DNA from: Plectrocnemia conspersa
Taxonomy: Eukaryota; Arthropoda; Insecta; Trichoptera; Polycentropodidae
Length of the DNA: 64,000 nucleotides
Direction: 5' to 3'
Assembly (NCBI GenBank): GCA_009617715.1
Contig: VTFK01000006.1
Coordinates: forward strand, 2,294,001-2,358,000
The notes under the pieces are model-generated. The model searched no databases, was not told the origin of the DNA, and saw only the letters and a program-made list of their open reading frames with translations. Below, piece after piece: positions 46,041 through 57,144 of the stretch; the first letter of the stretch is position 1, and each line of letters opens with the position of its first letter. The position numbers and the translations under genes are program-made.

Positions 46041-46043
46041 TAG
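45983..46043 (+). CDS. Kinase exon 1
   Basis: ATG in context CATCATGG, 20 codons plus one base, donor G|GTATCA. Encodes MVSSKPWPDKIDAYSLKEII and the first base of the Gly that opens the Gly loop. The phase fits the exon at 51772 exactly, across a 5.7-kb intron. Confidence 0.8.
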
Positions 46044-49000
46044 GTATCATTGACAATTGCGCTGAGGCACTATCGCCATTTCAGCGCTCGTCACTGTTTT
46101 TGTTCATTATTTATATTTATAGTAGCTAGGGCGAAATCTTGCGCAGTGTACTAAAACGCGACCTATTGCGCACGAAATGCAGGAATTGCACCATATTCTA
46201 ATTATTTACTGCACATATGTTAATATATTATCACCCAATAACAACAATTGCTCCCGCTAAGATATGTGACCAGGTTGTTAATTGATAAATATGTGTTGTA
46301 AAATTGCTTCCTGTATCTGCGAGAGTAGATTGACGAAACTGGGTCGATGCCCTCACCCCCAGATTGATTACACTCACCTTATTGATTTTCAACTTTTGTT
46401 ACTTAATCAACGATTATCCTCTTGTTTCACAGTCAGTCAAGAAATAAACTATTCTGCTGCATATCATAAAATATACTACAATATTAAAACTATATAATAT
46501 CTAATATTTTATCGCAGTTTCTAGACTTAAGTCTCTCACCTGCTTGACGAGGATTGGTGTCTGTGTGTGTTAGCACGCATCACCTTTTTATTATTATTTT
46601 ATTTGAGTTAAAGAAATATTAGCTGGAATTAATCAAGCAAATCAGCTATTAAGCCATTTGCATGATTTCGTATTCTTTCGCGGTGTCTATTATTAAGCCT
46701 TTCAAAATGATTATTAAGAGTGTCTATTTGTAGATCCTGGTGCAACATCGAATTGCGAACATACCAAGGAGCGTTTGCTGCGATTCTCAATGAAATATTC
46801 TGCTGGGCTTGTAATTTTTGAGGGTATTTGCGGGTATTTATAATATGTCCCCACACAGGGGATGCATAAGACATTGCGGGTCTGATTATTGCTTTATAAA
46901 TTAGCAGTTTATTTTTTTATACTTAATTTACTTTTGCGGCAAAGAAGGGGTAAAGCTTAGCTCTTGTGTATTTAACTCGATGAATTAGAGTGTCTATGTG
47001 TGGTTTCCACGAAAGTTTAGAGTCTAAGGTAAGACCTAAGTATTTGGCCTTATTATGCCATTCTATCGGTTTATTATACATTTTAATTTTGGCTAAATTT
47101 TCTATAGCAAAGGCTTTTTTTTCTTCTAAGAGAACATTACTGCGACGCTTTTTAGTGGATTTGCAGTGACCAGCCATTTGTCGAACCATTTTTCAATATT
47201 TTTAATTTTATTTTGAAGCTTAATTACCGCTCGATGAGGATTTTTATAGGTACACAAAATAGCTGTATCATCAGCGAATAGAGCAGTTATGTCGTTACCG
47301 CGGTGTTTGGTTGGAAAGTCGCTCGTAAATATAGTGAATAATAAAGGACCCAGTATTGAGCCTTGGGGCACTCCAGCAGTTATAGGTCTGGGATTTGACA
47401 AATGATTTTCAAGTTTTATGTTGAAATTTCTCCCATTTAAAAAAGAGTTGATTAGTTTAATTAAATTAGCAGGGAATTTGAAATGTATTAGTTTGAATAT
47501 GATGCCTGCGTGCCAGACACGATCGAAGGCTTTAGCGATGTCCAGGAACACTACTCCAGTGGACATTCTCTTGTCAAAGCCCCTTTGGATATGTTTCACC
47601 ACTCGATGTAGTTGATCAGTAGCAGAGTGTGCGTTTCTAAAGCCGAACTGTTCATCGGGCAAGATTTTATTTTCTTTAACATGAACTAATAATTTAGCTT
47701 GAATAGACCCAGAGACCATATTTATTCACCGCACAGTAAATCTCTTATTTGGTTTCTATGGAAATACTCACTTAAATATATTGAAAATAACATTTCATCT
47801 TTTGCATTCAGAGTTTCCACTAAAGGAAAAAAATTAAAAAAAGCAAATTTTTATCAATATAATTTCCTATATAATTGTTCTTCAGAAGGACGACTTCTTT
47901 TTTTCATCTGAATCATCCTGAAAATCACTAATCATTTTATTTACAAATAATTTACGGAACTTTATGCTTCGCCTGGGTTTTGTTCATCATATCTTCCCTA
48001 TTATTAATTTCTCATTATCATAAGTGTTGACCGCACTTGCTTCTAATCCCAAGAAAAAACAATTTTCTGACTCGTTTATCAATCCGTCTCTTGATTTTTA
48101 CAAATACTCCTTTTTAATTTCAGTATTTAATGAAGTATCAACTTTTCTTTCTATTGTGTGATTGATTCCTTACAGTTTGCGGTTACTTGAAGCCTAAAAA
48201 ATTATCACCCGATTAATAATAATATTTATTAAGCACTTATTAATTTTTCCTCATCATCACTATTGTTTAAATCCGCTTTTCGATTTTGATTTAATCCTAT
48301 AAGTCTAATTTCGACATCACTTTCTTTATGCAAATTAAAATACAAAACAATTCACAGAAATATTGCATAAAATATATCAACAAATTTATTATATTGAGAA
48401 ATGATACTATTTTTTTCACAATGAAATAAAAATAATAGCTGACCTAAATTAAAACAATAACGCCAATTACAAAATAGTTGAACTTATTATTCCACTAAAT
48501 ATAAAAACCAAAGTAAAGTAAAAAATGAAATACTACAAATAATTTACATTTTTATGAGATATCAATCTTTAAATTTTTACAACTTTGTAATAAATGCAAT
48601 GCAAAATACATACAAATCTTATCTATCAGAATTTAAATTAACTTTGAGTCACAATAAAAATGAAATCTCAGTCAGAATTATTAACAGCCTGGTCATAATT
48701 ATATTATTCAGGGTCAGAATAAATATCAAATGGTTAGAATAAAAATAGCATATGGTCAGAATTAAAATATAAGACTATCATATGAAGTAAAAAAAAACAT
48801 TTTCAAATATAAATGGGCAATAAATTATTTATTTTAGAAATATCATATAAAATATCTAGCACGCACTAAAACTGTTGGACAGGTTAGATGCGAGCGTGCG
48901 TAGGTCAGAACATTGAGCACCCCATGAATAACTCAACGAATCTATTTAATTGTATGTATGACGCGAAGGTATTCAGAGCGACGAACGAAGCGGTAATAAC

Positions 49001-52000
49001 GACTGAGCGGCGGCGGAAAGCTCGCCTTTCTTGCTGTGCTTACATCTGACAATATTGCGATCCCAAGCAAAGAAGTTGGCCATAAAACACTTTGATAATG
49101 ACCATGTATTATTATGATGACTTTCTGTCAATATAAAACTGACTTGAGATTAAAATACAGATCATATGGCTATTCTTTATAAATACTGACTGATGAACTG
49201 TAATAAATACTGACTGAAAAAAATATTCTGACCATCTGTCAAAATAATTCTTAGCATTTAATATAAATTTTGACCAGTCCAATTAAAATTCCAATCTTTT
49301 AATATTTCGACCAATTAATGTAAATTCCGACCATCTAATGTTTATGTTATACATTTAACTTACTTTTGCGGCAAAAAAGGAGGTATAGTTTTGCTCCGGT
49401 TCTTTTAATTCTTTTGAATTAGTTTATCTATTTGAGATTTTCCCGAAATTTAAGAATCTAAGATGAGATCTAGGTACTTTGTCGTAATTTGCCAGTCTAT
49501 AAATTTGTTATACATTTTAATTTTTACGAATTTATAGACAGCGAAAACTTTTTTACTTCTAGAGGAAAACATTTCTGTGACACTGAGTGTGATTTACAGT
49601 GAATAGCCTTTTTTCGAAACATTTTTAATTATTTGTATTCTGTTTTGCAGTCTTATCTGCTGCCCAGTGGAATTTTTATAAAAACATTAAAGTTGTAATG
49701 TCATTTCTATGAGGTTTAGTTGAGAAATCATTCGTAAATATTGTGAATAGCAAGTGTCCAAAAATTGAACTTGGGGATTCCAGCAGATTTTTCTTTTAAT
49801 TATCGCAAATAAGTCGCAGTATTCAATGTGTTACAAATTAAAATAATATAAAATTAAAAATGAATGTTATTTTTGTTATTAGTCTTCACAGGACACGATA
49901 ACTGCAGTAATTTTAATCTGATCACTCTTAAAATTTTTCAAAAAATATACATTGTTAATTTCTTGGTTAAGCTAGTCAGATTGTTCCACTATTTTGTTTC
50001 AAAATTAAGGTTTTTTAATAATTAAAAAATCCTACAGATTAAATTCGAAATTATACTCAAAATTAAATTCGAAAACTCTTTATTATTTGTGTTGTGTATT
50101 GTCGTAAATTAAATATTTTACACCCATAAAAAAGTGTAGTAGTTCAAATGCTTTATGACTAACGCTTTTAACATGCTAAATAAACCAAGATCCCCAGAAA
50201 CATATAACAACATTTTCTCACGATTTTCAATCGCCTATATTCTAATAGAACTCCCCAAATTCAAAATTATATTCTTTGTTTATTGGTCACGCATGATTTG
50301 TTCTATATGATATTTGCGTTAATACAGTCAGTTCGAGAGCTATCCATTTCATCATTATTCATAATTGAGAAAGAGATGGCGAGTTTGGGTTTACGCTCCT
50401 ACTATTAGCTCTAAAGCACACGTTCTATACACCTATCAATACTCCAATTGATTGATAAATTAAAAAATATAGTAATGATATAAACAGGAGTAATGATTAT
50501 AACAAAAAAAATTCAATTATACTCACAATTGTAGAATATGCATTTTCAAGAAATAATAAAAACATATTGTTTAAATGAAAAAAACTTAATAATAATAATT
50601 ATAAATAAGTTTATTTATTTGTCTTTAACATACATAAAAAACAAACAATAACAATACATAATTGGCCATTATGACATGATAGGTTACCATAATTAGTCAT
50701 AGTGGTTTAATACCACAATAAACGAAAAAAAGTTTGAGAGAACAATTAATAAGTTTACCACATCTAAAAACTTATAGAACTTAATGTATTTTATTTAAAA
50801 AATAATGGGAAAAATATATTTACACCTTACAGAACTTAAGGTATTTTATTTGAAAAAAATACACATTACATTTTACATAAAATTTACATTAATAAGATGA
50901 AAAAAGGCACTGTTAATTTTTAATCTTTTCTTTAAAATCAGGATGCAAGGTGCTAGTTAAAATGCGAAGAATTGAAAGTAAATTTTCATCACAGATCTAA
51001 GAGCGATATCTTGATTTGTTATAATTCATAACAAAAAAAATATCTCGCACCAGCAAGTCAAACCAAACATTCTTGATTTCATAATTCTTTAAATTCTTTA
51101 AATGACGGGGAAAAAAATTGCATTGTTTTAAATTCATTTTTAATAAGATTATCGTATTGTAATTGAATTTTCGGTAAAACTTTTTCCATGTTGAATGAAT
51201 ATAGTGGACTAACCAATAATAAATCTTTTTCAATTTCTTCAAAATCAGCGATGAAAATCCTCATGAAGGTCTATAATGCTAAGTATATCGAACGTATGTG
51301 CTTTAGAGCTAATAGTAGAGGCGTAAACCCAAACTTGCGATCTCTTTCTCAATTATAAATAATGATGAAATAGATAGCTCTCGAACTGACTGTGTTGATG
51401 CAAATAGGGTATTTAAATAGGATTTCTTCATCTGCTCATTTTAACTTTATCACAGATCTTTTCATAAAAATCATTTCTTATAATATTATATTAAAGAAGG
51501 ATGCAAAATCCATTTGTTATTTGATTATCAATGTAAATATTGCGAATTTTATATATATTTTTAAGTGTATTTGCATATTTTGCGCTTTATATACTTTTGT
51601 GTATTCAACGTAATTTTGAGTCATTTTCTAAGTCAAGATAATATGCTATAGACTTTTGGTGTTGAATTTAAAAATACCCATATACCCTGGTATTGAAAGC
51701 CACAATGTAAACGTAACCACAATAAATAAAAAATTGATTACAAAACAGTTTATTTTTATTATTATTTCTAGGCCGAGGTGGTCAGGGCGAAGTTTACAAG
51801 TCTGTGTGCATTCCTAACAATGTGATTTGTGCTATAAAAAAGACATCTCTGAAGGATAAAATATCCAAAGTTCGAGTGGAGAATGAAATGAAAGTATGTA
51901 TATTGAACATTGTACCTTTATGAGTACGAATTGCAGAAGATAACAATTTTTTATCATAGATATTGAACAAAATCAAGCACGAGCTCGTCATACAAATGTT

Positions 52001-55000
52001 TACCTTTTTCTATGACGATTCCTCATTCTTGATAATGGAACTGATGTATGGTATGTACAATATACGTGCATAAAATCTCATTTTTCCACAAGACGATCAA
52101 TAGTAATTATTCGTTTAATTTCAGGTTCGTTCGTTCAAGTGATCCGTGAACGAAAGTTGCGTAAGTTTAGCGACGTAACGCTAGCTACGATCCTCTGGCC
52201 GGTTGTGAACGCAATAGCATACTTACACTCCATGAACATTGTTCATCAGTAAGATTTGTAACATCTATTCTTATCTATTATGCAATCGATAATATATTAA
52301 TTTAATACATTTTCTTTACAGAGACTTGAAGCCGGGTAATATACTTCTCGGTTTCGATGGAAGCATAAAAATTTGTGACTTTGGAGTCGCAGCTTTCGTC
52401 GATCCTAATACTCAATACGTGGTCCAAGGTAGTCGAATTGGCACCGTACCTTATATAGCACCAGAAATTTGCAAGGTATATAATGCTTATATGTACAAAA
52501 ATATGTTTGGTGTTTTTATTTTTTTAGATCGAAGGTAAGTATGTTTGCTTATTTTGTACTTTTAAAATTATTCCTCAATTTATATCATTAAAAGGCCCTA
52601 AAGTTAATGTCTTTCATGCTTATAAAAATATATTAAATATATTTTTGTTAATAGTATTGATAAATAATTTAGTTCTAAGAATTTTGCACTGCTATTTAAT
52701 CGGCATGCAAGAACTGTTTATTATGGATTTCGGTCGTTTAGTATGCTCCAGACTTTTTCTACATATACAGTAGACCTCCCAATAAGTGTGTAGTTAGGGG
52801 ACAATCCTCCGTGGATGTCTTGTCACCTTATTTTAATATACTTGACGACGTCAGACTTCTGATACAACTCGTACGAGTCTTGTATAAACGTGTTTTAGTT
52901 CTTCTGAATATACGAGTGGTTTTGAAGTGTATGAAGATGAAAGAAACACCTTTTGGCTGACATAAGTTCTATTTTCTTTGTAGCTCTTGGAATGCCTCCA
53001 TAGCTGCCAATAATGTTAATATCATCTGTATTTGCCAGTTTGATGTAAATAACTTCAATTGTTCCAATGATAATAATAAATAAATAAATTTACACAAATA
53101 ACAAAGACATGCCGCTCAGTTTTAGATATATCTATCTGCGAACGAAGAAAGCTTACATCGCTTGCAGAAATACAAAATTGTACTGTTTTACAACATTTAA
53201 AAAATCCACAAGGTATATCTATGCGTATATAAACTGATGTTAGGTATATTTTTAAAAACTTAAATACGTCCCATAAAAGGTCAAATGAAACGTTGTAGTT
53301 AATGTCATATTATTTATATACTTCTTAATTAAAAATAGACAAAACTTTTAATGAGTAGCTTTATGGTACATATTTGTTTGTGATTTTATATATTCGAGCT
53401 AATAATGCTTAAATAGCATATTTTTATATAAAAATAAACAAAGTGATGCACGAAAAAGGGCACTACGTTTAATAATATGTGGGATGTTGATTTATTATAA
53501 ATTAAAGAAACAAATATGGAAAAATATTATTTATTAATTTTTCGTAAATCCCCAAGTTCTATTAGTGTAAAACAATTAAAAATAATAAATAGGTTGTATA
53601 CAGTTTGCGGAAACTTGGGGCCTAGGACTTCTACCGAAGGACGATCGCAAACAATTGCCTTCGGGAAAAATCTACGGCACATCTGCATTTAAATTTAGTC
53701 ATCAAAAAACCCCGACTTATCGCGATAAATGAGCTCTCCCCGGCTTGATTCAATTAAAAATGATATTTTTTTGATAAGATATGCTTCTTGAAACTCTTGT
53801 CTACAACACTGCAAAAACGCCATTCAAAACATGCACAGGAAATACCCAAAAATCGACGTTATATTTCATTAATTGAAATGGTGCGTCTGACGCACCCTAC
53901 GAGTAATATAGAACCAAGCACTGGTGTGTCTCACGCACCTTACGAGCAGAAAGGGTTAAAATAAATAAAAACTTATATAAACATAAAAAATAACAGTCTC
54001 TATACAAAAATGAGTGCCAGAGTCTACATGTACTACCTCGACGCTGTTGTCACTAAACGACTTTGCTTTTCATTTCACTTTCGAATCTTTATTGCATATA
54101 TTAATATTGTGTTTAAATCTGTTTTCAGTGGAAGCATTACAACTCTAAAGCCGACGTTTGGTCAATTGGAATCATTACTCTGGAATTAGGACTTCTGACG
54201 ATGTCTAAATACAACTTTCATGAGAAAAACATTCCCAACATGATCAGAGACGGTATTAATTTAAAGATTTTTATGTTTTATTTATAATATAAAAACATTG
54301 GTAAGTTTATATTTACCTATATATTTTTTTTAAATGAATCACTAATTTTCTACTAAAAATAATATCGTTTATAACAAAATATATTGTTATTCTGAAAAAA
54401 TGATACCGATATATTTTGTTATAATCGATATTATTTTTAGTAGAAATTTGTCTTAATCCAAAGACAGAGGGTTAGTGAATCATTTAAAAAATAAAATTAT
54501 ATAACATTATAAAAAATAGTATTGATTATAACAAAATATATCGTTATTCTCAAAAAATAATAACGAAGCTTTTGACCTATCACTGAATGAAGTTCTTTAA
54601 TATTTAGCAAATACTCACTGGTAATATCAAGTTAGCACATTCCACGCAAATACACACTGGTAATTTACGTTACTAAGGGTAGTTATTTATATCAATAACC
54701 TGATTTTATTTACCTATTTTGACATTTTTAAAGTCTTTGGACTAATGATTTGTTATAACCGACAGACTTTAAAATTTGTTCGATAACTTAATTGCCTAAA
54801 AGAAAAATATTTAGCTATTCTTAATGCTTTAACTGCCATATTTCTACATTGTTGCTATATTTTCCATTACAAACTAGATTCTACTCGTTTTGTTTATTTG
54901 ATTCATCTCAGCTCTAAAGCATTTTTAACATCATTAAATCACAGTTTTGAGTTGAAAATAAATATTGTTCCATATTATATTAACATACGTGTTATCTACA

Positions 55001-56233
55001 TTCCTGTCACATTTTTTGTACTTTTATTCTTAATTTGTTAAAATCTATTAATCTCTAATTACGTTATGTTTTTCTGTATAAATAAAACAATAATTTGATA
55101 AGTAATTTTTAACGATATTTTCAATTTACGTTGTACTCTTTTACCATTGATTAAACTAAATCTATTCATGTGCTCGAGGTATTACTTGTCCTTGATTTTC
55201 GTTAATACATTGTCTTAAGCCAAATACATATATTTGCCCATTTTTCTATTTTTGAAGTATAAAAATCCTTACATTTGTTCCAATTATCATAAAATTGCAG
55301 TCCAATTAAAATGGTATCGGTAATTTTATCAGAACTCCATTCTGAAATATTATTTATGAATTCCAAGAATAAATTTGGATCACTATGCTAAACATAATAA
55401 TATTAATATTTTTCCACGAAAATCTTTACCATGGTGGACCAGTATATCTTATCTTTTTTTATTTTTAAATAGTGTATTATAATTTATATATTTTATAATA
55501 TACAGTATAACACCTCCTGTATGTATGTCATAACCGTCAATAATTAGTATTAGAATGGTTATAAATGTGACGCTTACTCCCACAAATCTAACCATGTAGT
55601 GCGCCTATTGTGGAAATTCGAAGACTCATTTATGTCTCACTTACATTGACTTCTCCTGACTTTTCACACGCATCACTTTGTTTTCATTAACACGATTTTG
55701 TCGCGTTTTCAAAATGCAAAGTGTAGTCTGGAAGTTTGACGCAGCAGCCGATGTAGATAAAAAAAAATCAAGCTATTTTGAACAAAGTTTTAATCTATTT
55801 GTCTGCCGTGACTGGATTAAACGTCAAACATGCAAAGTTGTTATATAGCAATATTTAAATTTATGGAAAAATAGCAAAATTTGTAACAACATACAAAAGC
55901 ACACGTGAATCGCCTACTAGTGGGCGGTATGGATCAAGTTAAATCTTACATATACATATATCTTCGTTGATGTAGTGAATATATTCAATAGCTTTGTCTT
56001 GTATAATCATATTATTTTACCCTGTCACTAATCAATTATTTTTATACATATTCACAGCTATGATCTCAGGGGACCAACGTTACAAACCCTCCTACAGGGA
56101 ATTCGTCGAGAGCTGCCTGAAGACCGATCCCGACGACAGAGCGAAGAGCACCGATTTACTCAAAGCGAGTCTCATGAACTTGGCACAGGACCAATCTCAC
56201 TTAATGGTTGAGCTACTTGGCTACAAAGCCTGA
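45983..56233 (+). CDS. Short divergent STE20/OSR1-SPAK-like Ser/Thr kinase, complete
   Basis: Seven exons (45983-46043, 51772-51893, 51960-52050, 52125-52248, 52322-52475, 54129-54252, 56058-56233) join in frame at GT-AG sites to 283 codons plus stop. Features: WPDKIDAYSLKEII lead-in; Gly loop GRGGQGEV (21-28); AIKK with the ATP-binding Lys at 43; Glu candidate at 57 or 59; catalytic loop HQDLKPGN (132-139) with Asp134 kept but the usual Arg replaced by Gln; DFG at 152-154; GTVPYIAPE with Thr174; ADVWSIGI (F helix); and DPDDRAKSTDLL near the end. The order ATIL...YLH...KPGNILLGFDG...DFGVAAF is closest to OSR1/SPAK/Fray. OSR1 proteins are about 500 aa with a C-terminal docking domain, absent here. 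It is probably active as a non-RD kinase. Substrate unknown. Confidence 0.85.
46620..47719 (-). pseudogene. Jockey-type LINE, RT domain (copy A), 5'-truncated
   Basis: The minus strand from 47719 reads LPDEQFGFRNAHSATDQL, VVFLDIAKAFDRVWH, ITAGVPQGSILGPLLF and ITALFADDTAIL (RT motifs A, B, C with the YADD-type box as FADD). After a frameshift near 47150 it continues KAKYLGLTLDSKLSWKPHID. Two in-frame stops near 46920 precede MSYASPVWGH, and it ends GLIADLLD. It lacks the endonuclease and 5' part. It lies antisense in the first kinase intron. Confidence 0.9.
47720..48665. other. Kinase intron 1, no recognised element
   Basis: AT-rich sequence between Jockey copy A and the TGGTCAGAAT-rich element. 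Nothing coding is seen. Confidence 0.45.
48670..49345. repeat. Element with repeated TGGTCAGAAT words in opposite orientations
   Basis: The left part has GGTCATAATT, GGGTCAGAATAAA, TGGTTAGAATAAA and TGGTCAGAATTAAA. The right part has ATTCTGACCATCTGTC, TTTTGACCAGTCC, TTTCGACCAATT and TTCCGACCATCT, the reverse complement. The centre (about 48880-49060) is a GC-rich block. Inverted arrays flanking a distinct core suggest a DNA transposon with multiple terminal binding sites. No TIR boundary or coding frame was fixed. Confidence 0.5.
49346..49810 (-). pseudogene. Jockey-type LINE, RT fragment (copy B)
   Basis: Homologous to copy A at about 46920-47400. Shared stretches are TTAACTTACTTTTGCGGCAAA, CTATAAATTTGTTATACATT and the CAG/TTGGGG...CCAGCAG region. 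More decayed than copy A, with many indels. Same strand as copy A. Confidence 0.75.
50310..51405 (-). mobile_element. hAT-like remnant flanked by about 100-bp inverted repeats
   Basis: 50325-50425 and 51288-51392 are inverted copies of each other. The core words GTCAGTTCGAGAGCTAT, TTTCATCATTATT and TAATTGAGAAAGAGAT appear in both. Between them the minus strand (about 51264 to 50885) reads FIADFEEIEKDLLLVSPLYS, then MNYNKSRYRS and FFAF-LAPCILI. This resembles the C-terminal dimerisation region of hAT transposases of the GTF2IRD2/ZBED type, where M-N-x-N-K-S-R-Y-R-S is typical. The N-terminal and catalytic parts are missing. Inverted repeats this long are unusual for hAT. Confidence 0.6.
50664..50712 (-). 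repeat. LINE/SINE 3' tail fragment inside the hAT-like remnant
   Basis: Reverse complement follows the ACTATGACTAATTATGG...AACCTATCATGTCATAATGG order of the LINE tail at 39931-39966. Confidence 0.5.
51772..51893 (+). CDS. Kinase exon 2: Gly loop and ATP-binding Lys
   Basis: Acceptor TTATTTCTAG, donor AAA|GTATGT. Reads (G)RGGQGEVYKSV, then ICAIKKTSLKDK and VRVENEMK. Confidence 0.9.
51960..52050 (+). CDS. Kinase exon 3: beta strands 4-5 and hinge
   Basis: Acceptor TTATCATAG, donor TATG|GTATGT. Reads ILNKIKHELVIQMFTFFY then SSFLIMELMYG, the hinge M-E-L-M-x-G. Confidence 0.9.
52125..52248 (+). CDS. Kinase exon 4: D-E helices to catalytic His
   Basis: Acceptor TTTAATTTCAG, donor CATCA|GTAAGA. 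Ends LHSMNIVH plus two bases (CA). The next exon supplies A, making CAA (Gln), where most kinases have Arg. Confidence 0.9.
52322..52475 (+). CDS. Kinase exon 5: catalytic and activation segments
   Basis: Acceptor TTCTTTACAG, donor AAG|GTATAT. Reads (Q)DLKPGNILLGFDG, KICDFGVAAF, SRIGTVPYIAPEICK. Confidence 0.92.
52767..52800 (+). repeat. End related to the 3025 MITE
   Basis: CAGTAGACCTCCCAATAAGTG corresponds to CAGTAGATCCCCCAATAACAC at 3026. No partner end was located nearby. Confidence 0.45.
52840..53060 (-). pseudogene. LINE RT fragment (family of 29100-29345)
   Basis: From 53060 down the minus strand reads KLANTDDINIIG (a degraded Y-A-D-D-x-x-I-I-G catalytic box), then YELYQKSDVVKYIKI. 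The second is the same C-terminal motif found at 29110-29160. Most of the sequence between is deleted. A (TAAA)n-type run follows on the + side. Confidence 0.6.
53460..53945. repeat. Unassigned repeat with piggyBac-type right end
   Basis: The sequence ends GAGCAGAAAGGGTTAA (53932-53947), the mirror of TTAACCCTTT seen in the two MITEs downstream. A GGTGCGTCTGACGCACC palindrome-like word (about 53879) and GGTGTGTCTCACGCACC (about 53922) sit just before it. The upstream part has a coding-like piece (TWGLGLLPKDDR). The left end was not found. Confidence 0.4.
54129..54252 (+). CDS. Kinase exon 6: F-G helices
   Basis: Acceptor CTGTTTTCAG, donor GACG|GTATTA. Reads WKHYNSKADVWSIGIITLEL, then a Lys/Asn-rich loop. 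The usual P-Y/P-F pocket after the F helix is not conserved. Confidence 0.9.
54330..54560. repeat. Foldback repeat in kinase intron 5
   Basis: AAATGAATCACTAA at 54333 is inverted as TTAGTGAATCATTTA at about 54472-54486. TTTCTACTAAAAATAATATCG (left) is inverted at about 54424-54446. A third partial copy of the GATTATAACAAAATATATCG part follows in direct orientation. MITE-like, non-coding. Confidence 0.7.
54600..56040. other. Kinase intron, no recognised element
   Basis: AT-rich. Nothing coding or repetitive was identified before the acceptor at 56057. Confidence 0.5.
56058..56233 (+). CDS. Kinase exon 7: C-lobe end and stop
   Basis: Acceptor ATATTCACAG. Reads AMISGDQRYKPSYREFVESC, then LKTDPDDRAKSTDLL, the H-I helix segment with the conserved Arg. 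It ends ELLGYKA and TGA. Noticeably richer in GC than its surroundings. Confidence 0.9.
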
Positions 56234-56406
56234 AATAGAGCTATTGACTCTACGATTAGATGGCTAAAGAATATCTATATTTTTACCATCTTCATATTTT
56301 TGAAAAGCGACTCCGTTATCTTTCAAGTTGCTTAGATAAGTCCTCAGCTTTAATTAGTCAATTGATTGTTACTGTAGTATTTAATTGAAGAAAGTATATT
56401 TGTTAA

Positions 56407-56614
56407 CCCTTTGGTTGCCGAAATCCGATGTACAGGTTTTTGCTACATTGGCGAGAATGGCCGGATCCTACATCGTCATTGAAGAAAGAATCGTATACAT
56501 TTTAAATAGGCTGGATAGTATTTGCTCCAGGAGCAAATAACATTTTTCTGAGTATATAATTATGTGATATATCGATAGTTAGATTGTAACCCTAAAAGGG
56601 TCGGCAACAAAGGG
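56407..56614. mobile_element. piggyBac-like MITE 1
   Basis: Preceded by TTAA (56403-56406) and starting CCCTTTGGTTGCCGA. It ends TCGGCAACAAAGGG, then TTGA (a one-base-mutated TTAA). The inverted ends match over about 14 bases with one indel. 208 bp, non-coding, about 170 bp after the kinase stop codon, so probably within or near its 3' UTR. Confidence 0.8.
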
Positions 56615-56908
56615 TTGAACACTCATGTACTAGGGAAAGTCCAAATGATATCTTATTGTGTAGTTTATTTCAAAATCTTCAAATTTGGCAATTCATTAAG
56701 TGTACCCGGTAATAGTGTAGTTTTTGAGTGTTTTTTTTGTCCATCGAGCAGTCTTGTCGCTTTAAAATGAATTAAAGCTTAATTACAAGAATCTTTTATG
56801 TAATACAATAAAGATATAGTATAAATTGTCAAATCTGAAAGATTCAGTAAATTTTTTTTATATACATTTAACAACAATTACAGTACATTTTTTAAATTCA
56901 TTTCTTAA

Positions 56909-57138
56909 CCCTTTCACCGTGGCTAATATTTTTGCGCCACATTTCTAAATTTGTTAATATGTGGCGAGGGGCACCTATTCGTGCCATTTTTTTTTAAATA
57001 TTATGGTTCAATAAATTCAAGAGATTTAGTCTTAAATTATATTAAAAAACCATATTATTAGGCTCAAAGATTTATGGCACCTTTAGGTGCCCAATGGTTT
57101 TTTGATGACTTCTATAGAAGCCATCCGCGGAGAAAGGG
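56909..57138. mobile_element. piggyBac-like MITE 2
   Basis: Flanked by TTAA on both sides (56905-56908 and 57139-57142). It starts CCCTTTCACCGTGGC and ends CCGCGGAGAAAGGG, a partial inverted match. 230 bp. TTAA duplication plus CCCTTT ends is the piggyBac signature. The interior differs from MITE 1, so these are separate subfamilies. Confidence 0.8.
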
Positions 57139-57144
57139 TTAATA

